A DNA stretch of 64,000 nt from Fremontodendron californicum (lineage: Eukaryota > Streptophyta > Magnoliopsida > Malvales > Malvaceae), in contig JAULJL010000035.1 of the NCBI GenBank assembly GCA_030761205.1, positions 16,657,001-16,721,000 on the forward strand, given 5' to 3'. Below are positions 11,301-22,793 of the stretch, in pieces (the stretch's first letter is position 1; every line of letters begins with the position of its first letter). The position numbers were made by a program, and so were the translations under genes. The notes under the pieces were generated by a model that saw nothing but the letters and a program-made list of their open reading frames with translations, ran no database searches and was not told where the DNA came from.

Positions 11301-12885
11301 TCAAGATGAAAAGTCATGAAATTACCACCTTTAGATTAGCATCTCAGCCCTCTCAAATTACAGCTATGCAAAAATAATGTTGACATCTTTCTTAACCTAT
11401 GTGGTTTAATCACCATGGCTTGATCAAAGAGAATGGTTAACTAACTCTTGATTTTTAACCACTTGATTAAAAAAAAAAATTAGAAGCTTCCTCCTTTCTT
11501 TGGGCTTGGGCATGCCAGCACTTCTCTTTTCCAGCCCAACTCTGATTTTTTTGAAGGGCCAAAAAAGCCCTTTTCGGTTGCTTGGGTGAAATGACCATTT
11601 TGCCCCCCGGATGCAAATAAATATCAAACGGACTCCAAATTCAAAATTTCTTTTTTTAATACTTCCAAAATAATAAAATATTGAGTTCTGGAAGTTTTCA
11701 AAATTATCCGAGTCCGTTTGCTATTTATTTGGATTTTTTCTTCCCAAAAATGCCCTTTTATGCCCCTACATTTTACCATTTTTTAAACGAGCTCAAAATC
11801 AATATTTTTCTTCACCAATCTCTTCAAAATATTTAAAAAGTGTGATCTGGAAGTTTTCATAATTTTTGGAGCTCATTTGGTATTTTTTTGGGATTTATCG
11901 GCTTGAATTACTGCATAGGAGGCCCGAGATTTGGCCATTTTGCAAACGAACTCGGAATCAAGATTTTCTTTCGCCAATCTCTTCCAAATAATTTAAAAAT
12001 GAGATTTGCCAAATTTCAGAATTTTTGGAGTCCATTTGCTATTTTTCCGGGATTTATCTTTTTGAATTACTGCATAAGAAGCCCGGGATTTGGCCACTTT
12101 GCAAACGAACTCGGAATCAAGATTTTCTTTCTCCAATATCTTTCAAATGATTTAAGAATGAGATTGACAAATTTTCCATAATTTTCGGAGTCCATTTGCT
12201 ATTTTTCCCAAATTTTTCCAATTTTACCCTTTAACCTCCGAAACCCGGTTTTGCTCAAAACAAGTCCGATTTTCAGATTTTCTTCAATCTGAGCCTTGGG
12301 CCATCCTTTTTAATCATTCCTCATCCATTGGGGGCTTTGGTCTTACCAAGTCGGGCCATTTCTGTGATTCTTCCCGATTTCACCGAAATCCACTAAAAAC
12401 CCTAATTCTCGGTTTTCTCCCGGATTGACTTTTTTTTCGGTTTTTCTTGCAAGTGACTTCTCCATTACCCGTAGTCAGTGCTTATCTTTCATTTGGAACC
12501 TTCAATTTCGACCAGTTTGATCGTTTAAGCACTTTTCCCCAAATTTCTCGGATTAGGGTTTCCTTTCTACTGAATCTCCAAATCCCAACTTCTGAACTCC
12601 ATATCTTTCAATGTAGACCTCGGATTATCAAAATTCTTTCGCCATTTTTCAATTGAACTTAAAATCTTGATTTTGAAAGTGGGTTGACTTTTTCAGTAGT
12701 TGACTTTCTGGGGTTGACTTTTTCGGGGTTGACTTTTTTTCAAGTTTGACTTTTTGTGCTCGCCCTCTTAAACTAAGTCTCGGAGTACCACCTGCAGGAT
12801 GAAAACAGTCTTTTTACACTTGGGAACATCAATATGGGAAGAAAACATACCTGTTTAGTGGTCCGGACAAAATTAGGTGTCTACA
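8311..12885 (-). repeat. Element B 3' LTR (4575 bp)
   Basis: Runs from TGTAGACACC at 12885 to GGTTGCGACA at 8311 on the minus strand. It contains two tandem units of ~212 bp (about 9538-9960), four GCATTTTCACAAACAC repeats (about 10349, 10500, 10571, 10650), and near its end a block shared with A. Short frames in it are not conserved as proteins. Confidence 0.85.
9538..9960 (-). repeat. ~212-bp tandem repeat, two units, in B 3' LTR
   Basis: Two adjacent copies of a unit starting TTTAAATTCAATTCTGACTC. The same repeat has two copies in the inverted arm (about 33350-33775) but four in B's 5' LTR (36200-37048). Confidence 0.8.
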
Positions 12886-12900
12886 GCTGCCCCTCTTTGG
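12886..12900 (-). other. Polypurine tract of element B (left arm)
   Basis: The minus strand reads CCAAAGAGGGGCAGC directly before the LTR start TGTAGACACC. It is the plus-strand DNA primer site of reverse transcription. The core is identical to A's PPT at 51957-51971. Confidence 0.8.
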
Positions 12901-12997
12901 CTATTGCTGAGAATCAGGAATCAGGCAAAGATAAACCGACACTAATTTTGTACGGTCAGTGACATCACATGTGAAGGAAAGGGAAAGGGGTTTCTTT

Positions 12998-13170
12998 TTC
13001 ATTTTAATTTTTTTCATTTTCTATTTTTCATTTTTTCATTTTTTTCTTCTTTCTTCTTTTTTTCTTTTTTCATTTTTTTATTTTTTTTTTATTTTTTTTT
13101 ATTTTTTTTATTTTTTTTTATTTTTTTTTCTATTTTCTCTTTTTTCATTTTTTTTAAAAACAATAAATTG
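12998..13170. repeat. T-rich low-complexity tract
   Basis: About 170 bp of T-runs broken by A or C, just upstream of B's PPT region in the sense of B. It is mirrored at about 30140-30310 with slightly different run lengths. The Phe-rich frame read through it is meaningless. Confidence 0.8.
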
Positions 13171-13265
13171 AAGATTTTGTCCTTAAATTGAATTCCCTGC
13201 CTAAACAAGGCTCGATTCGTCTTAAGGGAATGAATTCGATTTCAAAAGAAAAATTTATGCTCGAA

Positions 13266-14400
13266 GGGCTTTAAAATTGGTGCCCGAAGGTCTTAAAATG
13301 GTGCCCGGAGGTCTTAAAAATTGGTGCCCGGAGGTCTTAAAAATTGGTGCCCGGAGGTCTTACCCCTGAAAAAAGTTATGCCCGGAGGTCTTAAAGATGT
13401 TGCCCGGAGGTCTTACCTGTGATTTGAAAAATTATGCCCGGAGGTCTTAAAAATTGGTGCCCGGAGGTCTTACCCCTGAAAAAAGTTATGCCCGGAGGTC
13501 TTAAAGATGTTGCCCAGAGGTCTTACATATGATTTGAAAAAAATTATGCCCGGAGGTCTTACCCCTAAAAAAAATAATGCCCGGAGGTCTTAAAGATGTT
13601 GCCCGGAGGTCTTACCTGTGATTTGAAAAATTATGCCCGGAGGTCTTAAAAATGGTGCCCATAGGCCTTACCCCTGAAAAAAAGAGTTATGCCCGGAGGT
13701 CTTAAAGATGTTGCCCGGAGGTCTTACCTGTGATTTGAAAAATTATGCCCGGAGGTCTTAAAATGGTGCCCGGAGGTCTTAAAAATTGGTGCCCGGAGGT
13801 CTTACCTGTGATTTGAAAAAAATGCGCTGTATGCGACTTTAAAAATGATGCCCGGAGGTTTTAAGAATGGTGCCCGGAGGCCTTACCCGTGATTTGGAAG
13901 AAATGCGCTGTATGCGACTTTAAAAATGATGCCCGGAGGTCTTAAGAATGGTGCCCGGAGGCCTTACCCATAATTTGGAAGAAATGCGCTGTATGCGACT
14001 TTAAAAATGATGCCCGGAGGTCTTAAGAATGGTGCCCGGAGGCCTTGCCCATAATTTGGAAGAAATGCGCTGTACGCGACTTTAAAAATGATGCCCGGAG
14101 GTCTTAAGAATGGTGCCCGGAGGCCTTACCCATAATTTGGAAGAAATGCACTGTATGCGACTTTAAAAATGATGCCCGGAGGTTTTAAGAATGGTGCCCG
14201 GAGGCCTTACCCATAATTTGGAAAAAATGCGCTGTATGCGACTTTAAAAATGATGCCCGGAGGTCTTAAGAATAGTGCCCGGAGGCCTTACCCCTGAAAA
14301 AAGTTATGCCCGGAGGTCTTAAAGATGTTGCCCGGAGGTCTTAAAGATATTGTCCGGAGGTCTTACCTGTGATTTGAAAAATTATGCCCGGAGGTCTTAA
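13266..14400 (-). repeat. Tandem array of AAGACCTCCGGGCA units (left arm)
   Basis: Dozens of copies of TGCCCGGAGGTCTTAAA on the plus strand, that is AAGACCTCCGGGCA in B's sense. The segment about 13815-14290 forms a higher-order repeat of ~81 bp that also includes a GCGCTGTATGCGACTTT block, about six copies. The array lies between gag and PPT. Confidence 0.88.
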
Positions 14401-17318
14401 AAATGTTCTTTGAAGAATTGTTGAAAATTACCCTAACGATTTTGAGAAGATGCGAATGCTTTTTGATGCAGATGCAGGTGTTGAATAAGACACGAAATGA
14501 CTTAAACTGGTGCAAATGTCTTTAATGCAAATGTAAATGACTTGGATTGATGCCCATGTTTCATGATGCAGATGCCCCTACTAATTGTGTTCATGTAACT
14601 GGTTTATGAATGGTGTAACTACAATTACCACACAGTAATGAAAATGCAATGATTCTAGAAATGATGCAATTGCTTGAGATGACACAAATACGAATTCCAT
14701 GAAGAATGTAAATGTAAAGGTAAAATACAGATGCTTATGGAATAATGCCAATGCAAATACCCATGAATGATGCAAATGCTTGCCGACACTGTGCAGATGC
14801 AAAAGCTCGATAAAGAGATGAGTGCTCATGAGTGATGCAAGTGCCCCCGGCTGTTTTTCTAGACTTTGGCTTAGCCTTTCAAATTCATTTTTCCTCTTCA
14901 AATCAGAGTATATCTTCAATTCATTTTGGCTATTCTCTTTGCCCCAACAGTTTTTCAAACTTTCATCAACAGAGATCTGAACCGGGTTCTATTTCTTCTT
15001 CTCATATCTGGAAGTCAAGACCTATCCTGGCAGTTCTACACCTTTGAGTTAGAAAAATCCTTGTCTCATGCCAACATCAAAATGGGTATTTCAAAAAAAT
15101 CTTTTTATTTGTTTTCGCATTTTGAAAACTTCTGAACAAAAAATATTAACCCCACAATGTGTGATGTACAAATCTTTTGAAGACTGATGATCATTGTTAG
15201 AAATTTCTCTAAGTATCAATCTGGGTTTTTTCAACTGGATTGGCAAGGCTTGGTATAACAAGATTCTGGCTTTTCCAGGAAAACTTCATGACAAAAATGT
15301 ATATCCCTTCTAGGCTCACAAATGGAACAGGTTTTATAAATCATGAATTCATTGAGAACCAAACAAATTCAACATTCTTTTAGTTTCCATATCAAGGCAT
15401 TTTGTCAAGCATCAAGATTGGCTGGGATGTTTAAACCGGAAAGTTTAATCTTGGGAACAAAGTTTCAGTTTTTGAAGACAATCCTCCGAATGAGAGCTGA
15501 CAATTTGGGGGGTTCAGGAATTCCTAGATGTTCCTCAATGACCACTCCTTTAATAAGATCTTTTCTTTTGGGGTATCGGCACTATCATCGATGGCATCGA
15601 AAATTCCCATTCTACTCTAGACCGCCCGTTTTTTTTGGGTTTTCGCCCTAGAGTCCCATTCTTTTCAATTTTTCTCTTTTTTTTTTTTACCATGCACTTG
15701 AGAATTCTAAATTCTTCCTTAGTGAAATGAGAATTTGATAAGATGGGATAAAATCTGAGGAAAACCCTTCAAATTAAACATTCATGCTTGATCAAAATGG
15801 ACTTTTAAAGCACGTAATGTAGGCCATGGCTCAGGATTCAGAAAGAAAGGATAAATAGGCCCAAAATATGTGTTTGAGGGTAATCAGATCAAGGATCCTT
15901 TCTTGAAGAGGATTTTCTTTGAAGCATGTGTCTCTTCTTGGACATTTCTTTCTTTTTGATTTTGCTCTTTTTCTTCCTTGCTTTTGGCTTTCAATTTGCC
16001 ATGTCTTTCACACACATTTTTTTATTGTGTTTTTTGTTTGTTTTTCTTGGCTTTCATTTCGTCATCTTTTCCTCTTCTTTTTTTCTTTGACAGAGTGCGC
16101 CCGTATTTATTCGGGGCTCCATTTGCTTTGTGTCTGTCCCTGAGCTGTCACTCATTTCTCAATGATCTTTGAAAAGATCTTTCCTCGCATTTGCCCCCCA
16201 GTGTAGAGGGTAATCCTTGATCAGGGTTCAAAGAATTAAGAATTCTTTTGGCTCAAAAGGGGTGACTATGGATAATAATTTTTTTCTTGTGAAATGGATA
16301 TGAAAGATGGCCATTCATCATATCAAGCCCAAATATTCTCATTGAAAAGCAATCCTCAGGGGAAATAGATATTCAGAATTTCATTTTGCACTTTGGAATC
16401 ATCCGAATTCTCATATGCATGATATCATGATTTTTCTTTTTCTTTTTTTTCTTTTTTTTTTTGTTTTTTTCGTCGCATGCCCCCAATGATTCATGCATTA
16501 GCCCATCTTTCTTCACTATGTATCCATCATTTCCACATATGATGCCCCAATTTGATTATCCATGCGAATTTGTATCAACGAGGAATATGGCAAGTCTAGG
16601 TCTGTTTTGAAAAGGCTGAGTTTCCAATCTGAGTTCTTTGAAGAGACAAGGAAAACATGACCCAAAAGCAGGTTTTCTCTGGGACAAGGGATAATCTAGT
16701 TTAATCATTGTGCCCCAAGGTGTCAATCATGAAGTGATGTCTGGGCAATTAGTGTTTTGTGGTCATTGGGAAAGGTCATGAATGGTTTTAGCACAATCCT
16801 GACACACACCAAATTATCAAAATCTGGATTCTTGAAAGAATGTCTCATTTGTTTGATTTTCAAGGAATTCAAAAAATTTCAAAAAGTTTGTTCCTTTGTT
16901 CATAGCCTAGACTAGGATTTACATCCTTGCTTATTTTGCAATGACAATGCTTCTCTTTTTTCATTCATTTTTCCTTGAAGCATTAGGTCTTTCAAGTGTT
17001 ATTGATTCAAGGTTTAGGTATAGAGAAGCCCAAAAAAGAGGGGGATGGTGTTGGGTCATTTCTAACACTGATCATCAATCTTCTTGAGACTATCCATTAT
17101 TAAAACTTCCTTAATGCTTGTTTTTGTAAATTCACGTTTATTTAAAACACAACAAACACAAAGCATTTAAAATTCATTTAATTCATGTAGATGTTAACAT
17201 GAGACAAGTGCTTTCATCATCACAGTGTATAAAACTACATGCGTCAAAAATGCTCCTATTGACATCCTTCAAAGGTAGTAATTCTCCCCCTAAAACCCTG
17301 AAAGAAATTGATTTAGGG
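14401..17318 (-). other. Element B noncoding region between gag and array (left arm)
   Basis: No long frame. It corresponds at nucleotide level to element A 47357-50100: shared landmarks include GTTAGAAATGACCCAACA, the GATCAAGGATTACCCTC block and a hairpin ACTCTAG..CTAGAGT at 15615-15655. This replaces where pol would be in an autonomous element. Short frames such as 14581-14958 are not conserved in A. Confidence 0.65.
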
Positions 17319-18734
17319 CTAAGTGGCCTTCCATTGATCGATAAGCTCCGGTGTCAAAATACCATCACGGATAAAACTTTCAATCATTTCTTTCAGTTGT
17401 CTGCATTTTTCAGTTGAATGCCCAACTACCCCTAGGTGATAATCACACTTGCTGTCAGGGTCATAACTCCTTGCTGATGGATTCGGAGCTATTTTCAAAG
17501 GTACCGGGGTAAGGTACTGATTCTTTATTAGTAATGGCAGTAAGTCAGGGATGGGGATTGGAATTCTTTCTTGATTTTCTCGCGGTCGTTTTCTAGAAGT
17601 AGGCCTTGTTGCAAGGGCTGGTATAGGATTAGGTGTTTGGGTAGGTAGGTAAGGATAAAGGCTTGGAGATACCTCAGTAGGGTAACATGATTGGTATGAG
17701 GGAAATTGGGAATATAGGATGAAATCTTCCATAGTTTGGACATCTTCCTCTTTCTTTCTTGGTGCCTTATTTCTCTCGGTATTGGATGTTCCTTCTCTTT
17801 CAAGTTTCCCATTCTTGATAGCATTCTCAATCATCTCCCCTGAAATTACCATGTCCGCAAAATTCTTCGAAGCATTGCCGACAAGTCTGTCATAGTACGG
17901 GGCGTGCAGTGTATTCACAAAAAGGATAGTGATTTCCTTTTGTGTCAAGGGCGGTTGTATTTGGGCAGCCAGGCTCATCCACCGTTGTGCATATTCTTTG
18001 AAGCTCTCAGTAGCTTTTTTCTCCATATTTTGCAAAGTGAGACGATCAAGTGTCTTGTCGGTCATATGCTTGTACTGGTTTAGAAAAGCCCCAGCCAAAT
18101 CATTCTAAGAGCGAATCTGATCCTTGCTCAACTGACTATACCACCTAATTGCGGACCCGCTGAGGCTATCCTGAAAGCAGTGAATCAAAAGCTTATCATT
18201 ATCTATCTGACTTGTCATCTTTCGGCAGAACATAGTGATGTGGGCTGATGGATCGGTCGTCCCGTCATATTTCACAAAGTCAGGGATCTTAAACTTAGGA
18301 GGAATGACTAAATCGAGGACCAAGCATCGTTCTTTCGCCTCCACACTCCCGAATACATCTTTTCTTTCTATTGCCCGGAGCCTTTCATCTAACAACTGAT
18401 ATTTCCCTTGGGAATCTGCCAACTCAACCTCATTTACTGCAACCCTTTTCAACTTTGCCTGTTCAGCCGGATCATCTGATTTTAGGACATTGACGGGGTT
18501 AACAGTGTTCTGGGCATCACTTATTGCTACCTCATCTTGGCCCTTTTGTACCTCTAACCCTTCTCCGGCGACAAAGTTTTCGGTGTATCCTTTTCCCTTC
18601 ATTACAGCAGACATTAGCTCCATCAGTTTAGTCATCTGATCCTTAGATTCTGCTTGAGATTTTGCTAGCTGTTCTCGCAATTCTCTCTGTTCCCTTTCCA
18701 TTTTTTCCATTCGGGCAACTTGTTCATCCTCCAT
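17319..18734 (-). pseudogene. Element B gag, interrupted by one stop (left arm)
   Basis: The frame starts MEDEQVARMEKMEREQRELR (coiled-coil N-terminus) and reaches the Retrotrans_gag core (HITMFCRKM.., LIHCFQDSLSGSAIRWYSQL). It stops at TAG 18105-18107 and continues without frame change (NDLAGAFLNQYKHMTDKT, LFVNTLHAPYYDRLVGNA) to a C-terminal CX2HX5HX4C knuckle (CDYHLGVVGHSTEKC). Gag would form the particle and bind element RNA. A's intact gag has Trp (TGG) at the stop, so TGG to TAG explains it. The same stop is in the other arm, so it predates the duplication. Total about 472 codons. It may yield an N-terminal 209-aa product only. Confidence 0.82.
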
Positions 18735-18779
18735 AGCACCGGTCTGTATTAAAAGTGTACTCAGTACTTCTTCTGATTT

Positions 18780-19560
18780 GAAATGGAAATTCTTTCAAAG
18801 ACTCCTAAAGCCAAGCCAACTTCTATTTTATTTCCCCCAAATGTATGTCATGATGAATGAGCCATGAATGCAATTTCATGCATGTGAAGCCTAAACAATA
18901 TGATGTATGGATATGTACAATGGAAACATGCTGACCATATATGTGATAAATGCAATCACAATGCCAACATGTTGCAAACAAAGAATAAACAAATCAACAC
19001 ATGGATATATGCAATGACTGATCATGTGCATTTTAGCATGTTTCCCAATGAATGATCATATATCCTATGAATGCAACACGGTGTCAATTATGATACATGC
19101 AAACAATGAATGATTGATATAGAGTATATACAAAGAAAATCATGCTAACCATGTGTGTCATGAATGCGACCTAATGCTAACATGATGTATGTAATAAGCA
19201 AATTAATGCATGAACATATACAAAGAAATTATGCTGACTATGTTTGTTATGAATGCAACCTGACAAATAATTGATGGGATGCAAAATGCAAAGGGGGAGA
19301 TATCACGGAGGAAATAAGAATCGGAGGAACTTAATCATCAACATCTTATAAATTTGAAGCATACTCAATTCATTCCCATATCAATGTTCACAATGGTATA
19401 AACCATGTTTTACAAAATTTGAGCAGTAGTTAAAACTGTCTTTACAAGCACTTTATTCTTCCTAGCATCCTAAGGCTATAAGAGCCGGCTACTGAAAAAG
19501 TGAAATCCTATTACATCATATAAGACCGAAGTCTTTCCACTTCAATGCTGTAAATCTCCC
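18780..19560 (-). other. Spacer between ORF1 and gag of B (left arm), ATG-rich imperfect repeats
   Basis: No coding frame. It contains several imperfect copies of a ~70-100-bp unit around CATGCATTAATTTGYTTATT and GACATACATGGTCA-like blocks, the same motif family as A's leader (45420-45750). Confidence 0.55.
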
Positions 19561-19564
19561 AATC

Positions 19565-20515
19565 CTAATGGCGTTTTCCCAGTCCTTTATCAATCAGTGT
19601 CGTTGGATCCAACCACTTGGCATCTATGAGAGCTTGCACTTTCCTTTTGACTGCTATACAATCTTCGATGCTATGGCCAACAATTCCACAGTGATAATCA
19701 CATCTTTCATTTGGATTATACCACATTGGATATGGTGGTAACAGGGGTTTCAATGGGACACAGGCAACCATGTGATTTTGGATCAGTATAGGGAGGAGCT
19801 CTTGGTAGCTGATTGGAATGGGATCAAAATGCATTTGGGTCTTATTCTGGGACCGTTTCTTAGTCACACATGGCCTAGGAGTTGGGGCACTTGGTGGTAG
19901 CACTAAGGTTCGAACCGGAGTGTTTACATGGGGATGTGGCGGAACAGCATGGTAAGGGTATGGATTTGGACACGGGGCCTTTGGAGGTTGTACATAGCTC
20001 GAGGTTCCTATCTCAGGTACTGGATAAGGTGATTGATGAGGGAAATAGTATGAACTGGTAGTTGGTAACGATGGAGTCGGATTCAGGAATCCCGTAGTGG
20101 TCGTCCCAATGGACGATTGGACCATAGTAGGGTGGGGATACTGGTTTGGACCTAGAACAGTTTGCAGGTATGGTACTGGATTCGAGGTTTCTGTCTTTGG
20201 TATCAGGCTTTCAGGTTTAATTATTTTCATGATTTTGTCCACCATTTCATCAGGATTGCAACCTTTGTGGCATTGACAAGTGCAGGATCCAGCAAGGATT
20301 GTATGTTCTGGACCTAATGGTTTTGGTTGATCCGAAGATGATGTGAAGCCCTGAGAAAGTTCACCTTTACTGTTACCCATATCCTCAACCATTTTCAGCA
20401 ATTTGGCAAGTTGTTCCTTCACCTCTCGGATTTCATGTCCATATTCATCTTGATTGCGTTCGAAAGCACCCAATCGTTCCTCCGATTCATTCCTCATATC
20501 TCGAACCCCTTTCAT
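19565..20515 (-). CDS. Element B ORF1: second Gag-like protein (left arm)
   Basis: This 316-aa frame lies between the PBS and gag. The N-terminus (ERLGAFERNQDEYGHEIREV) looks like a coiled coil; a Cys cluster SCTCQCHKGC follows near residue 83; the middle is Pro/Ser/Tyr-rich. The C-terminus (ISYQELLPILIQNHMVACVP, then CDYHCGIVGHSIEDC) aligns with the C-terminal quarter of the element's own gag (PDLLPLLIKNQYLTPVPLK, CDYHLGVVGHSTEKC). The pattern CX2HX5HX4C is shared. It thus looks like a diverged, core-less gag derivative. Ogre-type elements also carry an extra ORF before gag, but I cannot say whether it is the same protein. The frame is fully open and identical in both arms. Element A lacks it. 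Function unknown. Confidence 0.78.
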   Translation of the reverse strand: MKGVRDMRNESEERLGAFERNQDEYGHEIREVKEQLAKLLKMVEDMGNSKGELSQGFTSSSDQPKPLGPEHTILAGSCTCQCHKGCNPDEMVDKIMKIIKPESLIPKTETSNPVPYLQTVLGPNQYPHPTMVQSSIGTTTTGFLNPTPSLPTTSSYYFPHQSPYPVPEIGTSSYVQPPKAPCPNPYPYHAVPPHPHVNTPVRTLVLPPSAPTPRPCVTKKRSQNKTQMHFDPIPISYQELLPILIQNHMVACVPLKPLLPPYPMWYNPNERCDYHCGIVGHSIEDCIAVKRKVQALIDAKWLDPTTLIDKGLGKRH

Positions 20516-22047
20516 GCAAATGAAAATGTCATGAGATTAAGATTATGAATGTACACGCTCTATTCCTATGTGCATGAATAAATTGATGATTAATGCATGA
20601 ACATATACAGAGAAATTATGATGACTATGTATGCTATGGATGCAATTTAATGCCAGGTATATACAGATAATGACTATGCATGTCATAAACGTGTCCTACA
20701 ATGAATGACCATGCATGCTATGATGTCAAAATGATACATGCTAAGAATAAATGAATTAATACAAAGGTAGGTACAAAGAATGACCATGTATATCACAAAT
20801 GTATTCTACAATGAATAATCATGCATGTTATGACTGTAACACGATGTCAAAATGACACAAATAAATTAACCAATGATTACACGAAATTGGTGGGACCTAA
20901 ATCTTGATTATTCAAAAATCTCATTATGCAAGATTTGCCTCCTAATTTATGATTTTTTTTTTCACATGCTTTTTTTTTTGTGTGTTTTTTTTTTTATGAA
21001 AAACCAATCACATTATTTTCAAAAGAATTTCAGGGTGGATCCCACTATGGTACCATATGCAAATGTTCATGTGACACTACCGGTTTTATGAAATCATCAA
21101 ATGAAATTACCAACTGTTTATTGCAAAGAATGAGATCAATAACACAACCAAAAATGTACATGCTCTATTCACACATGTATGAAATGTGCAACATGCAAAA
21201 TGCTTGAAAAAAGATTTTTTTTTTTTTTTTTTAAAAAAACAGCTAATGAACATCTGCCCCAGCAATATCTGCTTATTTAGGCATCACGATGTCTTCGAGA
21301 CGGAGTATCACATTTATTACGGGCGATGTACGTACATCGTTGCCCGATCTACCACACTTATTCGGAGTGTAAAATAGGTAACAAAAGGTTTAGAACTGTC
21401 CCTCTATGTGTTCCTATTTTCGGTATATCTAACGGAAATCCGGCATGGCTTCGCCTAGGTTCACTATATGAGGGTGAATCGGTTCTAAGGCTCCGAATTG
21501 TTCCTCATTGTCGCCGGTGAAGGCTAGTAAGGCACCCCGATAAAAGCGGGTTCAATTCGTTAGAGTATATTTTCCTATGCCCATGCGGAGGATCATCACG
21601 AAAACATTAGGTACTTTATACTCCGAAAGTGTTTCACTAGCCCATACGGAGGATCAATCACGAAGGCGTAGTTACTTTACTCCCACTTAAAAGGACGGAA
21701 CCCGGGTATAGGATTCATGTTATGCAAATGCACGTGTAGTGTGTGTGGAGGAATAATAAACCTTTCACCACCTATTCTACAAACCTTATTCTAAATGCCC
21801 TAGCAATTAAAACATTCAAGAATAGTGTAACGCATTAACCAACAAGCAATTATAATATACAACCTTAAATAACTAGAGAACAAAAATAAAATGCATGCAC
21901 ATGAGTATGAACATATTTAAAAACAATTCATTATTTTCAAAATTCTCCTTATTAAAAAAATGTGGGAATTAAAATCAAATACCAATTAAACCAACAAAAC
22001 CGAGACTTTGATAACACACGACTAATTCTAGGCCTGACTCTCTAATA
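20516..22047 (-). other. Element B leader (between PBS and ORF1), partly unduplicated
   Basis: 20516-21213 belongs to the inverted arm; 21214-22047 is single copy. It carries the CTTACTAGCCTTCACCGGCG block and two CCTCCGCATGGGC-like motifs (as TCCGTATGGGCTAG and GCCCATGCGGAGG on the plus strand) also found in A's leader (44580-44760), probably structured leader RNA. Short frames here are not conserved. Confidence 0.5.
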
Positions 22048-22067
22048 TGTCCCCAGCGGAGTCGCCA
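22048..22067 (-). other. Primer binding site of element B (tRNA-Arg)
   Basis: The minus strand reads TGGCGACTCCGCTGGGGACA, three bases after the LTR stub. It is complementary to the 3' end of plant tRNA-Arg(ACG), as I recall that tRNA (..CCCCAGCGGAGUCGCCA). Confidence 0.8.
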
Positions 22068-22070
22068 AGC

Positions 22071-22091
22071 TGTCGCAACCTAAAAAAAAAA
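22071..22091 (-). repeat. Stub of B's 5' LTR and inner breakpoint
   Basis: TGTCGCAACCTAAAAAAA is the last part of the 5' LTR on the minus strand. The sequence then enters, through an A/T homopolymer, the inverted internal copy (ATATCTTTTTTCAAGC). The remaining 5' LTR lies 12.9 kb away at 35006-39973. Confidence 0.8.
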
Positions 22092-22793
22092 AAATATCTT
22101 TTTTCAAGCATTTTGCATGTTGCACATTTCATACATGTGTGAATAGAGCATGTACATTTTTGGTTGTGTTATTGATCTCATTCTTTGCAATAAACAGTTG
22201 GTAATTTCATTTGATGATTTCATAAAACCGGTAGTGTCACATGAACATTTGCATATGGTACCATAGTGGGATCCACCCTGAAATTCTTTTGAAAATAATG
22301 TGATTGGTTTTTCATAAAAAAAAAAACACAAAAAAAAAAGCATGTGAAAAAAAAAATCATAAATTAGGAGGCAAATCTTGCATAATGAGATTTTTGAATA
22401 ATCAAGATTTAGGTCCCACCAATTTCGTGTAATCATTGGTTAATTTATTTGTGTCATTTTGACATCGTGTTACAGTCATAACATGCATGATTATTCATTG
22501 TAGAATACATTTGTGATATACATGGTCATTCTTTGTACCTACCTTTGTATTAATTCATTTATTCTTAGCATGTATCATTTTGACATCATAGCATGCATGG
22601 TCATTCATTGTAGGACACGTTTATGACATGCATAGTCATTATCTGTATATACCTGGCATTAAATTGCATCCATAGCATACATAGTCATCATAATTTCTCT
22701 GTATATGTTCATGCATTAATCACCAATTTATTCATGCACATAGGAATAGAGCGTGTACATTCATAATCTTAATCTCATGACATTTTCATTTGC

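Noticed and set aside
12959..13171. Phe-rich 70-codon frame
   Set aside because: Artefact of a T-rich tract; its length differs in the mirrored arm at 30119-30352.
13266..14400. Regularly spaced identical short repeats that could suggest a CRISPR array
   Set aside because: Plant nuclear retrotransposon context, spacers are themselves repeated, no cas genes.
14581..14958. 125-codon frame in B (also 28352-28729)
   Set aside because: Not conserved in A and no motif; composition follows ATGCAAATG-type repeats.
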